Below are positions 35,502-44,713 of a stretch of 64,000 bases of DNA, piece after piece. The notes beneath the pieces are model-generated. The model had not been told where the DNA came from and ran no database searches. It saw nothing but the letters and a program-made list of their open reading frames with translations. The DNA is from SAR202 cluster bacterium bin127 (GTDB lineage Bacteria; Chloroflexota; Dehalococcoidia; Lucifugimonadales; Lucifugimonadaceae): positions 186,001 to 250,000 of the forward strand of contig MPNN01000004.1 in assembly GCA_002239045.1 (NCBI GenBank), in the 5' to 3' direction. Position numbers and translations under genes: made by a program. The stretch's first letter is position 1, and every line of letters begins with the position of its first letter.

Positions 35502-36245
35502 CTACGATCCGTCGATTGCGCTCAGTCCGCCGTCTAGGTTCAACGATGCGCCGTTGATGTAGTCATTGCCGATGATACTGATGACGGCTTGGCAGACCTC
35601 GTCGACAGTGCCCATCCGGCTGGCCGGCCCTAGCGTCCGGTCGGCGTGCCTTCTTGGTTCAACAGGTTCGTCGTCGGGCAATGGAAGTATGATGCCAAGC
35701 CGTAGTTCGTTGACTTGAATGCGCGGCGCGAGGCTTACGGCGAGGGTTTTGGTGAGGCCGGTAAGGGCGGAGTTGGTGATCGAGTAGGCGACCCGTGAAC
35801 GGTAGACCCCGCGGCGGTCGTTGATGTTGATTATTTTGCCGGTGGCGTATTCGGGTAGTTCGCGTGCCATGGCTTGGGCCAACAGCAACGGGGCGCGGAC
35901 ATTCACCGCCATGGCTTGGTCGAAATCGCCAGGAGTCATTTCCTCGATGCCGACCCGATCGAAATATGACGCGTTGTTGATCACGACACTGGGCACATCA
36001 TCAAGCAACTCCACGGTTCGAGACCACAGGCTCACGCATTCGTCAGCGCTAGACAGATCGGCACCAACGACCTCGCTCCTCACGCCAAGGGCACGGGCGA
36101 GGTCGCGGGTTTCCATCGCATCTTCTTCGGCGACGTGGTAATGGACTGCGACGTTGCAGCCCTTCTCCGCTAGCGCAAGCGCTATTCCGCGTCCGATGCG
36201 CTTGGATGCGCCGGTGACTAGTGCTGTTGAGCCAGAAATCTCCAT
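35502..36245 (-). CDS. SDR-family oxidoreductase, pteridine-reductase-like, lacking the catalytic lysine
   Basis: The start at the ATG at 36245 follows AGAGG at good spacing. LVTGASKRIGRGIALALAEKG is the NADP-binding motif and VINNASYFDRVG the structural NNAS. The overall pattern resembles FolM/pteridine reductases. The catalytic tyrosine is in VAYSITNSALTGLTKTL, but where nearly all SDRs have lysine (YxxxK) this one has asparagine, confirmed from the codon AAC. The active-site serine region reads ININDRRG, also unusual. It may be catalytically impaired or have an altered mechanism. folE occurs at 42.2 kb, too far for an operon. Confidence 0.87.
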   Translation of the reverse strand: MEISGSTALVTGASKRIGRGIALALAEKGCNVAVHYHVAEEDAMETRDLARALGVRSEVVGADLSSADECVSLWSRTVELLDDVPSVVINNASYFDRVGIEEMTPGDFDQAMAVNVRAPLLLAQAMARELPEYATGKIININDRRGVYRSRVAYSITNSALTGLTKTLAVSLAPRIQVNELRLGIILPLPDDEPVEPRRHADRTLGPASRMGTVDEVCQAVISIIGNDYINGASLNLDGGLSAIDGS

Positions 36246-36373
36246 TGCCAAGCCTCTTCTACAACAGTAGTGCATTCGAGGACGAATGGTGGGAATTTCC
36301 TCACGTGGAGCCGGGATATCTCGCAGTACGCGAGGCAAGCCATCGATTTAGTCTTCGGACGTGAGAACCGAAC

Positions 36374-36613
36374 TTACTCTAGCAATTTCGAAAGCTGGTT
36401 CTCCTGGTCATTCAGTTGTTCTTGAATCGTCGACTCTTGGTCCCGACGCATCTGTTGAATTTCGGCTTTTAACTCCGATAATTCTGCTTCGGTGTGACCC
36501 TGGCGCGTTGTCAACCTACCAATCCAGATCCCGACAGCCGCGGCAGCTCCAACCAATGTGGCGAGCGCCACGAACAATGTCAAACCATCTCGTAGAATGT
36601 CCGCCAAATCCAT
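36374..36613 (-). CDS. Small membrane protein with coiled coil
   Basis: Seventy-nine residues: an N-terminal membrane helix (LTLFVALATLVGAAAAVGIWIG), then an acidic coiled coil (HTEAELSELKAEIQQMRRDQ...). No family is recognised. It is 18 bases downstream of another small coiled-coil gene, so the two likely form one unit. Confidence 0.65.
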   Translation of the reverse strand: MDLADILRDGLTLFVALATLVGAAAAVGIWIGRLTTRQGHTEAELSELKAEIQQMRRDQESTIQEQLNDQENQLSKLLE

Positions 36614-36631
36614 GTAAAGAATAATGAGCGA

Positions 36632-36868
36632 TCATCCAAATTTGAAGATGAAGTAGTCAGATTTACGCAACAGTCGTTTCAATTCGATTTCTAGATCGGT
36701 CCTTCGAATTCGATCGTCAACGGATACCGGATCACTGAGTTGGATGCGAGTTCGCACTGTCGCAAGCTCCGACTTCAACTCCCGCATTCGATTCAACAGT
36801 TCGCGCATCTCCCGATATTCTTGGTCGGTTGGCGTTCTTGCGGTGGGTTCGCGAACTTCCGTACTCAT
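36632..36868 (-). CDS. Small charged coiled-coil protein
   Basis: Seventy-eight residues, highly charged, with a heptad-rich centre (EYREMRELLNRMRELKSELA) and a basic C-terminus. No membrane segment or known domain is seen. It precedes the small membrane coiled-coil gene by 18 bases on the same strand. Confidence 0.6.
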   Translation of the reverse strand: MSTEVREPTARTPTDQEYREMRELLNRMRELKSELATVRTRIQLSDPVSVDDRIRRTDLEIELKRLLRKSDYFIFKFG

Positions 36869-37233
36869 TTTTAACGTCCAAATTTCGAAATCAAGCCATC
36901 AACGTCGGACACGACACATCAAAACTACGTCTCTGAATAATATACGAACCGCCATCGTTTGTTGCCCCCCGATTCGGACGGCGTTTCCGAAACCATGCTG
37001 TCGGGTTCAGGGGTTCACGATAGAATCGCGGACTGAACTTGGGATTTAACCGCAGGGATCGCGGATCTTAGCGCCGATTTTCTTCGCGCGGTTTCACTCG
37101 CGATATTGCCTGTTGCCATTCAATTACGCGTGAATCCACGCAATCGCCGCTGCGCACGACGCGCACGCAAACTAACCTTGCTCCACTTCATGTTAGCCTT
37201 CGTGCTGTCACAGTCTAGACAACCAAGGAACCT
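36869..37233. other. Intergenic region upstream of NIPSNAP gene
   Basis: No supported gene. The track ORF at 37120-37908 on the minus strand is a shadow of the NIPSNAP gene. The stretch is divergent, so it should contain promoters for the small coiled-coil pair and for the NIPSNAP gene; AAGGAACC precedes the latter's ATG as a ribosome site. Confidence 0.4.
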
Positions 37234-37854
37234 ATGATGATCTACGAATTCAGGACCTATGACCTCAAGCCGAGGAACGTGCCGCTTTTCGAGGAACGAA
37301 CGGCGGAGAAGATAAAAGAAGGTCGGCAGAACTACTCGCAGCTCTTCGGGTTCTGGACGACCGAAGTTGGGCCGGTAAACGAGGTGGTCCACGTTTGGCC
37401 GTACGAAGACTTGGAGCATCGCAGGCGGATTCGTGCTCAAACCGCCGAGGACGGGGTTTGGCCGCCGAGCAACGCAGACATCATCAACACGATGCGATCT
37501 GAGATTTTTCTTCCTGCGCCCTTCATGGAAAATCGAGGCGGAGCCAAGCTTGGTCCGGTTTATGAGATGCGGATCTACACCTATGCACCGGGGGATATAC
37601 CGAAGGTGATCGAGATCTGGGGCGAGCACATCGAAGAGAGGGAGAAATACTCGCCGCTGGTCGGGGCTTGGTACTCCGAATTGGGTGCTCTGAATACTTG
37701 GATCCATATGTGGGCATACGAAAGCTACGATCAACGGGCCGACATCCGCGCCGAAACGCGAGCCAAAGGCGTATGGCCACCTCCCGGCGGCATCGGCCCG
37801 GTCACGCAGGCAAACAAGCTGCTGTTGCCGATGAGCTTCTCGCCGCTGCAGTAG
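37234..37854 (+). CDS. NIPSNAP family protein (two domains)
   Basis: Two ferredoxin-like NIPSNAP repeats in tandem: IYEFRTYDLKPRNVPLFEER and YEMRIYTYAPGDIPKVIEIW, each followed by a G-W/Y-E/LG-N-V/W-H-W pattern (VGPVNEVVHVWPYEDLEHR; LGALNTWIHMWAYESYDQR). The family is a small soluble dimer type whose role is poorly known, and it is often found in catabolic clusters of Chloroflexota and Actinobacteria. Start at ATG 37234 or 37237 after AAGGAACC. A strong hairpin follows the stop. Confidence 0.92.
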   Translation: MMIYEFRTYDLKPRNVPLFEERTAEKIKEGRQNYSQLFGFWTTEVGPVNEVVHVWPYEDLEHRRRIRAQTAEDGVWPPSNADIINTMRSEIFLPAPFMENRGGAKLGPVYEMRIYTYAPGDIPKVIEIWGEHIEEREKYSPLVGAWYSELGALNTWIHMWAYESYDQRADIRAETRAKGVWPPPGGIGPVTQANKLLLPMSFSPLQ

Positions 37855-37881
37855 GGACCTATGCAAAACCCTCATTGAAAT

Positions 37882-37919
37882 AAGAACGGCGTCTGTAAAG
37901 ATTTGCAAACGCCGTTCTT
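37882..37919. terminator. Hairpin terminator after NIPSNAP gene
   Basis: AAGAACGGCGT pairs with ACGCCGTTCTT over 11 bp, and the loop is itself partly complementary. It lies 28 bases after the NIPSNAP stop and faces the convergent LRR gene. The T-run is short, so bidirectional but moderate termination is likely. Confidence 0.7.
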
Positions 37920-38053
37920 GTCACCTTCACCCTGATCCCTCTTGACTCCCCTTATAGAGAGGGCGATGGCTCGCCGGAGGAGAACTCTGGGCGTTGACTT
38001 TCTACCTTCCCCTGCCGGTAAAAAGTCTCAAGGTTGCTAATGGTTGTTGGTCG

Positions 38054-41000
38054 CTAAGGGCTGGGCACCGCCCAGCGACGTCGCAGGCCTATGGCGATGA
38101 AGGTTCCAATCACTACGGCGGCGATACCGAATAGCAGGGACCAGAGCGCCATGCTCGATGCCGGGGCCGTGCCACCAGTGTCAGGTGCCACAGGCGTTGG
38201 CTCTGGCATCGCCGTCGGGATCGCTGCCGGAGCGCCGGAGCTGCCTACCGCCACTGAGGCTGGCAGGTTGCTCAAACCGCCGCATACCATCGTGCCGGCA
38301 GTGTTGTTCAACCGCACCTGCGCCGACAGGATCGTCAGCGAACCGTCGCCGTTGATCGCCACTACCGCCAAGTCCGAGATGTTCGATCGCAATGCATCCG
38401 GCAACGGCAGACAGACTGTGGCCGGGTCGTCGAGCGCGTAGCTGCTGACCGCGGCGCCGGAACCGTCTACGGCATAAACGCCGTACATGTTGCCGCCGAG
38501 GGTGTATCGCTGGTGCGTCATGCCGACGTTCGAAACCGCGCCTTCGTCCGACATCCGGACTCCGATGAACTCACCGTTCGGAACCGCACCGGAAGGCGCA
38601 ACGATCGAGTAGCCTTCGCCGCTGAACGTCCCGCCTTCGACCGGCGTGAAGACTTCGTACTGGTTGCCGTCGGAGTCTGCAAGGAGCTCGGGGATCGCGC
38701 CAGGCGGGTTCACCGGCGCTTCCACTTCCGGCTGAGCTACCGACGGACGGCGGACGCGGACTTCGAACGTAGTCTCGCATCTAACTTCATCTGTAGCCGG
38801 GGCACGGCATGCCGAGAACGGCGTGGAAACGCTTATCGTGTAGGTCCCCGACTGAGCCGGAGCGGTATACGTGACTTCGCGGCCGTTGCCTTCGAAATTC
38901 CCTCCTCCGCCATCATCGCTCCACAAGAATCTGATCCCGTCCGCGAGATCGTTGTCCTTGATATCCTGCGCTCCGTAGACGTCGACCCCTATGCGGATGA
39001 GGTCGCCTGAACTGACCGTCACGGACCGGATCGTCGGTTCGATCTTCGATATTAGCGCCCGGCCCGTGTCGAAGGTGAGACTGGTCGACGTAGTCAGGGC
39101 GTAGACCGTGGCATCAGTTCGTCTCGGCATAGTGGCCGCCAACTCATCGGTCACCGAATCCTTGATGGCCGATTTCGACGGGTAACGCAACATGCTGGCG
39201 CTCAGCGAGACACGATCGGGCGAACGGTCTGTTTCCTGAAGCGTGTACTCGAAGCAGAGCTCACCGTTCGGGGTTGTTTCAACGTAAACCGCATGACGAG
39301 TATCATCGCCCAGCATGAAGCTTAGTTGGGGCTTCCCGTCCACCACGACATCGCGGTCGAACAGAGCCTTGAACCGCAGCTTGTCGCCGGCCGTGAACAG
39401 CTGGCTCGGGTTGTCGAAACTCATGCTGACGATACTCGGCTTAGGATCGAGAACGAACTCGAAACCGGCGTAGCAGTCGGAGACTCCGAGACAGAATTCA
39501 TAGGTGCTGCTGGGCCGGTCGGGATGGAAGGCCGGCAACACGACCGATGCTCCCTCAGGGATGCTGAACGCATTGGTCGTCATCGTGGTCCCGCCAGTGA
39601 CTGGGACCACCGACTCGATCGCGCCATCCTTGACGACCTTAGGTACAAAGTCGTAGGGCGCGCCCTCGCGGATGTGCAACTGCTTCATCGTGGCGTCAGT
39701 GGTGTCATCCACAACCGAGACCCCGATCTGGAACGGAGCGCCAGGGTTGGATTGCAGTTGAATGGTCTTCAACGCACTCACTCCGTCGAACAATCCGCTA
39801 GGCAGACCCAAAAGCTCGTTGTTGGTGAGATGGACATCCCGCAGCGCGCTCGATCCCGAGAACAGATCGCCGGGGAGGGTTGCGATCTCGTTGTCGTCCA
39901 TCAACAGCGTTCGCAAGGCGCTCAGTCCGTTTAACGCGTCTTCATGCACCGTATCGACCTCGTTGTCCTCGACCGACAGGAAGATCAGGTTGGACAAACC
40001 CTGCAAAGCGTTCGCATCGAGCGATGTGATCCCGTTGGACTTGAGGTCCAATCCGACAAGATTGGTCAAGCTCCTCGCACTCGCCGGAATCTGGTTGAAT
40101 CCAGGGTTGTTCGTAATCTCCAACAGACGCATCGTGCTAACGGGAAGCCCGTCGACGATTCTCGACCCATCGCCACTCAAGCCGACGTTGTCAAGCCTCA
40201 AGATTTGTAGCCCGCCCAAACCTGCGTTCTCAACGTGGTCGATGGCTAGGATTGGGTCGCCGGTACGACGGAAGAAATACTGCCTGACTAAAGCGCTGGT
40301 TTTGGTGAAGCGAGCGAACGACGCGCCAGTGACGGAGGAGGCGAAGCTGGTGTCTTGGATCTTGAGCTCTTCAAGCGTGGTGGGCAACGCGTCGACAACG
40401 TCAGCATCGACCTCTAGCCCGTCCCAACCGAACGAGAGATAGTAGATAAACCGGTATCTGTTCGCGTCTGCGAAATTTTCTGCCAACAACTGCCATGCCG
40501 TCTTCGATTCGTCTATCACTTCGACACTCAAATCGATTCCGCCCAGTCCCAAAACCAACGCGAACGTTCTGAACGTGGCCGCTGCCGCTGTGATCGAGCA
40601 AGTTCTGTTGAAACGTGATCCGAAGGCGGTCAGATAATCGTTGAAACTGCCACCCGCGATCCACGAATCGGCGAAAGGATTGTTGTCAAGTGTCAGGTTG
40701 CGAAGACAGTATGTGAGCACACCGCTTGTCTTCTCTGAGTCTTCGACGAAACTCGTCACATAAACGTCCGGCAGTTGCGACAACTGATTGTTGTGAAGTG
40801 CAAAATCGAACAGCCAAGTCAGTTTCTCGAGTTCCAATCCGTCGAGTGACCGGATTCTATTGTTGTCCAAATGGAGGATTTGCATTCCGGCATTGTTACT
40901 AAACAAACCGCTCGGCAACGATGTGATCTGGTTGTTGGACAATCTCACCTCGTACAAACCAGGATTGTTGTCGAACAAACCGCTCGGCAAGGACTGCAGC

Positions 41001-41827
41001 GAGTTGTTGTGCAGTCGCACTTGCTGCAAACCTGCCAGATTGCTAAAGATGCCGGAGGGTAGAGAGCGCAGATTATTGTCGTTGACGTTTAAGCGTTGCA
41101 ACGATGAGTTGCTTCCTACCGTGACGTCCGCGGTCAAACGATCGAATAGCCCTGCAGGTAATGTCGGTAGTTCGTTGAAATGCAGAGAGACGCGCTGCAA
41201 ACTAGACAGCCCATCGAACAACCCCGCTGGCAACGATCGGATTTTGTTGTAGCTGAAATAGAACCTCTTCAGCCCGGCCATTTCGTCGAGGGCATCGGAA
41301 TCAATAGTAGTAATCTGGTTACCGACGAACTCTAGACGGATATCAGCACTGGTGGCTGTAGACGGGAACCCTTGGAAACCGTCGAACCAATCGGCTTTGA
41401 AGTGGGTCAGTCGGTTGCCACTCCCGACCAATATCTCTAAAGCGGGCAGACCGCTGAAAACGCCGGCCGGCAAGTCTTCGATGTCGTTGTTGGAAAACCT
41501 CAGATCCGTCACCGCGTCAAGACCGTCAAAGATGTCGGCCGGCAATTCGCTGATCTCGTTGTTCTGAATATCGAGCGTCGTCAACCCCGTCATCCCGGCG
41601 AAATCACCAGACTTCAGAGACGTGAAGCCAGGTTTTTCGACGCGGCGGAAAGTTGTCAAGCTAGCCAGATCGTCAGATGTAATGTCTGCGCAAGCCGCAA
41701 TCCTCGCATCAACGTTCTTACCATCACGATCCAACTCCGTTGCCCGAGCATCAGGCAACCGGTCCCAAATGCCCAGCTGAACTTCCTCCGTGCGATCGCA
41801 GATCACAGTTGAAGCTTGAGCGGACAC
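38054..41827 (-). CDS. Large LRR surface protein with SwmB-like, Ig-like and C-terminal anchor regions
   Basis: The track start is a GTG at 41827, but the frame is open further upstream and encodes a signal peptide (LYLSLLFLIASIAII... VGVVSAQA), so this start is not the real one. The upstream ATGs at 41960 and 41972 join this frame only if one base of a nine-base G-run is lost. The mature protein has two blocks of about 24-residue leucine-rich repeats (LxxLPxGLFDGLxxL), roughly residues 60-400 and 540-720. These are followed by an SwmB-like domain (FDRDVVVDGKPQLSFMLGDD), an Ig/PKD-like module (VTYTAPAQSGTYTISVST), a proline-rich stalk with APDTGG, and one transmembrane helix with RRR after it. 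Adhesion or contact at the cell surface is likely. Confidence 0.85.
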   Translation of the reverse strand: MSAQASTVICDRTEEVQLGIWDRLPDARATELDRDGKNVDARIAACADITSDDLASLTTFRRVEKPGFTSLKSGDFAGMTGLTTLDIQNNEISELPADIFDGLDAVTDLRFSNNDIEDLPAGVFSGLPALEILVGSGNRLTHFKADWFDGFQGFPSTATSADIRLEFVGNQITTIDSDALDEMAGLKRFYFSYNKIRSLPAGLFDGLSSLQRVSLHFNELPTLPAGLFDRLTADVTVGSNSSLQRLNVNDNNLRSLPSGIFSNLAGLQQVRLHNNSLQSLPSGLFDNNPGLYEVRLSNNQITSLPSGLFSNNAGMQILHLDNNRIRSLDGLELEKLTWLFDFALHNNQLSQLPDVYVTSFVEDSEKTSGVLTYCLRNLTLDNNPFADSWIAGGSFNDYLTAFGSRFNRTCSITAAAATFRTFALVLGLGGIDLSVEVIDESKTAWQLLAENFADANRYRFIYYLSFGWDGLEVDADVVDALPTTLEELKIQDTSFASSVTGASFARFTKTSALVRQYFFRRTGDPILAIDHVENAGLGGLQILRLDNVGLSGDGSRIVDGLPVSTMRLLEITNNPGFNQIPASARSLTNLVGLDLKSNGITSLDANALQGLSNLIFLSVEDNEVDTVHEDALNGLSALRTLLMDDNEIATLPGDLFSGSSALRDVHLTNNELLGLPSGLFDGVSALKTIQLQSNPGAPFQIGVSVVDDTTDATMKQLHIREGAPYDFVPKVVKDGAIESVVPVTGGTTMTTNAFSIPEGASVVLPAFHPDRPSSTYEFCLGVSDCYAGFEFVLDPKPSIVSMSFDNPSQLFTAGDKLRFKALFDRDVVVDGKPQLSFMLGDDTRHAVYVETTPNGELCFEYTLQETDRSPDRVSLSASMLRYPSKSAIKDSVTDELAATMPRRTDATVYALTTSTSLTFDTGRALISKIEPTIRSVTVSSGDLIRIGVDVYGAQDIKDNDLADGIRFLWSDDGGGGNFEGNGREVTYTAPAQSGTYTISVSTPFSACRAPATDEVRCETTFEVRVRRPSVAQPEVEAPVNPPGAIPELLADSDGNQYEVFTPVEGGTFSGEGYSIVAPSGAVPNGEFIGVRMSDEGAVSNVGMTHQRYTLGGNMYGVYAVDGSGAAVSSYALDDPATVCLPLPDALRSNISDLAVVAINGDGSLTILSAQVRLNNTAGTMVCGGLSNLPASVAVGSSGAPAAIPTAMPEPTPVAPDTGGTAPASSMALWSLLFGIAAVVIGTFIAIGLRRRWAVPSP

Positions 41828-41911
41828 GACGCCAACGCGTGGATCCCTCGGATCAAACTCAATAATCGCTATTGATGCAATTAGAAATAGAAGGCTTAGA
41901 TAAAGAGTTGG

Positions 41912-41929
41912 GTGCGCCCAAAAGGGCGC
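41912..41929. repeat. Perfect hairpin inside the predicted signal-peptide region
   Basis: TGCGCCC and GGGCGCA flank AAAA. On the coding strand it encodes part of the signal peptide n-region (IAPFWA) and begins 11 bases after the G-homopolymer. Confidence 0.6.
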
Positions 41930-41939
41930 AATACGTCTA

Positions 41940-41948
41940 CCCCCCCCC
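41940..41948. repeat. Nine-base C/G homopolymer at the 5' end of the LRR gene
   Basis: Nine C on the plus strand, i.e. nine G on the coding strand. With nine, the ATG frame from 41972 or 41960 reads M-Y-K-I-G-G-G then TAG. With eight (or eleven) it runs straight into the signal peptide and LRR protein. AAAGG lies nine bases before the ATG at 41972. A phase-variable switch or an assembly/sequencing error both fit. Confidence 0.75.
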
Positions 41949-42160
41949 TATTTTATACATATGTCTCAACATTGTGTCGGGCCTTTCGAATCAAACTGTT
42001 ACCAGCTCGCAGTTTGATTCGAAAACCATAACACATGCTTCTAAACAACGCATACTAGGATTCGGCATCCAACCTGCTGGCATGTTGCTCGTTGAATCTC
42101 GCAACACGATTCTTCAAACAACTGTAGAAAGGTTCCAATGATCAAAGGAACGAAATGAAC

Positions 42161-42826
42161 TCATATCGACGCGTTGCGAAGGTGTTCCATGAACTCGTCG
42201 CGGGTGGCGGGATTGTCGAGCAGAGAACCCATCATTGCGCTGGTGATCATTCGTGGATCCTGCTTGCGAACGCCGCGCATCACTGTGCACATGTGAGTGC
42301 CTTCTACCACCACTCCAACGCCTCTAGGTTCGATCAAGGTATCGAGAAAGCTCGCGATCTCCTGAGTCATTCGTTCCTGCACCTGCAGCCGACGGGCGAA
42401 CATGTCCACGATGCGAGGAATTTTGGAGAGGCCGACTACCTTTTTGTCGGGAAGATATCCGACATGCGCGTAGCCGTAGAACGGGAGCAAGTGATGCTCG
42501 CATAGGCTGTAGTACTCAATCGATTTGACGACGACCATCTGGTCGTATTCGACATCGAACAGGGCTCCGTTCAGAAGCTGATCTGGGTCGATCGAGTAGC
42601 CGTTGAGCAACTCGTCGAACATCTCGGCGACACGCAGGGGGGTACGCTCGGTACCTTGCGGATCGAGGTTTTCAGAGCCGATCGCTTTGAGAATCTCGTT
42701 GACACCGTCGGCGATCCGAGCCTTGGTGGCGCGGTTAAGCGTTACCCCGGGATCGAACATTGCAGGTTCGAAACCGTTGGTTGTAACCAGATCGGTGTAT
42801 TCGGAAGTGGAAGGATCGGCGACCAT
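42161..42826 (-). CDS. folE: GTP cyclohydrolase I
   Basis: FolE opens the purine ring of GTP to form dihydroneopterin triphosphate, the first step to folate (and to other pterins). Zinc and catalytic residues are intact: SLCEHHLLPFYGYAHVGYLP with Cys and the two His, and GTHMCTVMRGVRKQDPRMITS with the second cysteine. RTPLRVAEMFDELLNGY is the typical N-terminal helix. The length of 221 residues is normal. No other folate gene is adjacent; the divergent neighbour is an enolase-superfamily enzyme. Confidence 0.96.
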   Translation of the reverse strand: MVADPSTSEYTDLVTTNGFEPAMFDPGVTLNRATKARIADGVNEILKAIGSENLDPQGTERTPLRVAEMFDELLNGYSIDPDQLLNGALFDVEYDQMVVVKSIEYYSLCEHHLLPFYGYAHVGYLPDKKVVGLSKIPRIVDMFARRLQVQERMTQEIASFLDTLIEPRGVGVVVEGTHMCTVMRGVRKQDPRMITSAMMGSLLDNPATRDEFMEHLRNASI

Positions 42827-42989
42827 TTCGAAGTATTCGTCCGTTCGATTAAGGGGTGTTGGAGTGCACTAACCCATCTACGCTTCATTATCGCCGATGG
42901 TTCGATTGCCACAACCCACAGCCTGCGATAGTCTACGACTCAGCGGAATTTAACGCGGTATGACAGGTTCGAAAATTGGGAGTTGACTC

Positions 42990-44180
42990 GTGAAGATTAC
43001 TGATATCGAGACGTTCGTGGTGGATGCTGGGTGGCGGCCTTGGCAGTTCTGCGCGGTGCGCACTGACGAAGGCATCACCGGATACGGTGAGATGTCGGAT
43101 GGCCGCAACCCATACGGAGTCGTCGGCACGGTGTCAGATTACGAGCCGATACTGCTGGGTCAAGACCCCTTGGCGGTCGAGGCGCGGTACTGGGACATGT
43201 ACCGCATGTCTCGTCAGGCACCCGGTGGCATCGCGGCGCGGGCGATCGCGGGTGTCGAACTCGCGTTGTGGGACATCAAGGGCAAGGCGATGGGCGTGCC
43301 CGTCCACAGTCTTTTCGGTGGGCCGACGCGGCAGCGTCAGCAGGTCTACTGGTCGCACTGCGGTTCCTCTCGCTCGCGTAATCATGAACTCATCGGTGTG
43401 CCGCCGATGGACTCGTTTCAAGCGGTAACAGACTTGGGTCACGAGGTCAAGGAGCGCGGCTTCAAGGCGCTCAAAACGAACATCATCTTTTTCGACGACA
43501 ACACGCATGGGTATGGGTACGGGTTTGGAACTGATTCTCCGGATCAGACGATCAAGCCGGGGTTGTTGAGGCATGTTGAGAAGTACATCGGGACGTTCAA
43601 GGAGGCTGTGGGGCCGGATGTTGAGATTGCGTTGGACCTTAATTTCAACGTCAAACCCCAGGCGGCGAAGCAGATTTGCGCCGTTTTGGAGCAATTCGAC
43701 ATGATGTGGGTGGAGATCGATATGTACGAGGTAGATGGATTGAAGGAGGTTAAGGACAGCACGAGTTGTCCGATCACGTCGGGTGAGAATCTGTTCACAA
43801 TCCGCGACTACCGGCCATACTTCGCGGCGCGGGCGATGGATATCGCGATGATCGATGTGCCATGGCAGGGGTTCGCACGCGGGAGGGATGTGGGGATGCT
43901 GGCGGAATCGCACGAGATCAACGTGGCACCCCACAACTATTACTCGCACTTGGCGACGATGCAAGGGATCAACCTCTGCGCCACCCTGCCCAACGTTAGG
44001 ATCTGCGAGATCGACATTGACGATGTTCCGTGGAAGGACGATTTAACGGGAGGGCCGTTGACGTTCCACGATGGCGGATTGCTGGATGTGCCGACTAAGC
44101 CAGGTTGGGGAGTCGAGTTGGATGAGGAGGTCGCTCGGGCGCATGCTTGGAAGCGGGGTCGGGGGCCGGGTTATCGTTGA
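42990..44180 (+). CDS. Mandelate racemase/muconate-lactonising enzyme family protein
   Basis: A full-length (396-residue) enolase-superfamily member with capping domain and TIM barrel. Metal ligands are seen as Asp in IALDLNFN, Glu in WVEIDMYE, and Glu in TSGENLFT. Lys in FKALKTNIIF is a candidate base, and His in NVAPHNYYSH the partner base, giving an acid-sugar dehydratase or racemase type site. The substrate is unknown; a sugar acid is likely. The start is GTG at 42990. The coupled NUDIX gene overlaps its stop (TTGA). Such enzymes are abundant in SAR202-type Chloroflexota. Confidence 0.92.
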   Translation: MKITDIETFVVDAGWRPWQFCAVRTDEGITGYGEMSDGRNPYGVVGTVSDYEPILLGQDPLAVEARYWDMYRMSRQAPGGIAARAIAGVELALWDIKGKAMGVPVHSLFGGPTRQRQQVYWSHCGSSRSRNHELIGVPPMDSFQAVTDLGHEVKERGFKALKTNIIFFDDNTHGYGYGFGTDSPDQTIKPGLLRHVEKYIGTFKEAVGPDVEIALDLNFNVKPQAAKQICAVLEQFDMMWVEIDMYEVDGLKEVKDSTSCPITSGENLFTIRDYRPYFAARAMDIAMIDVPWQGFARGRDVGMLAESHEINVAPHNYYSHLATMQGINLCATLPNVRICEIDIDDVPWKDDLTGGPLTFHDGGLLDVPTKPGWGVELDEEVARAHAWKRGRGPGYR

Positions 44181-44614
44181 GCATCGTCGTAGTCGCTTTG
44201 ATTCGTCGGTGCGATGAGATTCTTCTGGTCAAGCAACAAGGCGACGATGACGCCGCACCTAGTTGGTCGGTTCCCGGAGGCGTGGTTGAGGACGGTGAAC
44301 TGCTAACCGATGCGCTAAAACGCGAGGTGCAGGAAGAGACGGGCATTGAAGCGCTGCGTGTAGGCTCGCTTGAGTATGTCGTCAATTTTGTGCACGACGG
44401 CGGCGCTTCCATAGCTATTGCGTTCAACGTATTGCGTTGGAGGGGAACACCGAAACCTGACGATCCCGATGGTTTAGTTATCGATTGCCGCTTCGTTCCG
44501 CTACCTGAAGCTATCCAGTTGGTCGAGCGTCTGCCTTATCGAATGATGCGTGAGCCGCTGCTTGCGTATCTGACGGGAGATGCGGAACCGGGAAGGCTGT
44601 GGGAGTATACGTAG
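44177..44614 (+). CDS. NUDIX hydrolase
   Basis: The NUDIX box is exact: GGVVEDGELLTDALKREVQEETGI. Preceding it is ILLVKQQG and PSWSVPGG. The start is TTG at 44177, overlapping the TGA of the upstream enolase-superfamily gene, so translation is coupled; the track start at 44147 is a longer in-frame version. It hydrolyses a nucleoside-diphosphate-linked compound of unknown nature. The fixed coupling to a sugar-acid enzyme is probably operon economy and not proof of a common pathway. Confidence 0.9.
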   Translation: MSIVVVALIRRCDEILLVKQQGDDDAAPSWSVPGGVVEDGELLTDALKREVQEETGIEALRVGSLEYVVNFVHDGGASIAIAFNVLRWRGTPKPDDPDGLVIDCRFVPLPEAIQLVERLPYRMMREPLLAYLTGDAEPGRLWEYT

Positions 44615-44713
44615 GCAGCTCGCGTCGGTAAGCCTATAGTTCTTCTTGTCATGCTTGTAGAAGATTCAAGTCAGGCGCATCATGCCGTGCTTATAGGCGC
44701 GTAAGATTTTCAC

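Noticed and set aside
37120-37908. 262-residue minus-strand ORF
   Set aside because: Antisense to the NIPSNAP gene and to the terminator; no family features.
43134-43964. 276-residue minus-strand ORF
   Set aside because: Antisense shadow of the enolase-superfamily gene, His/Arg-rich.
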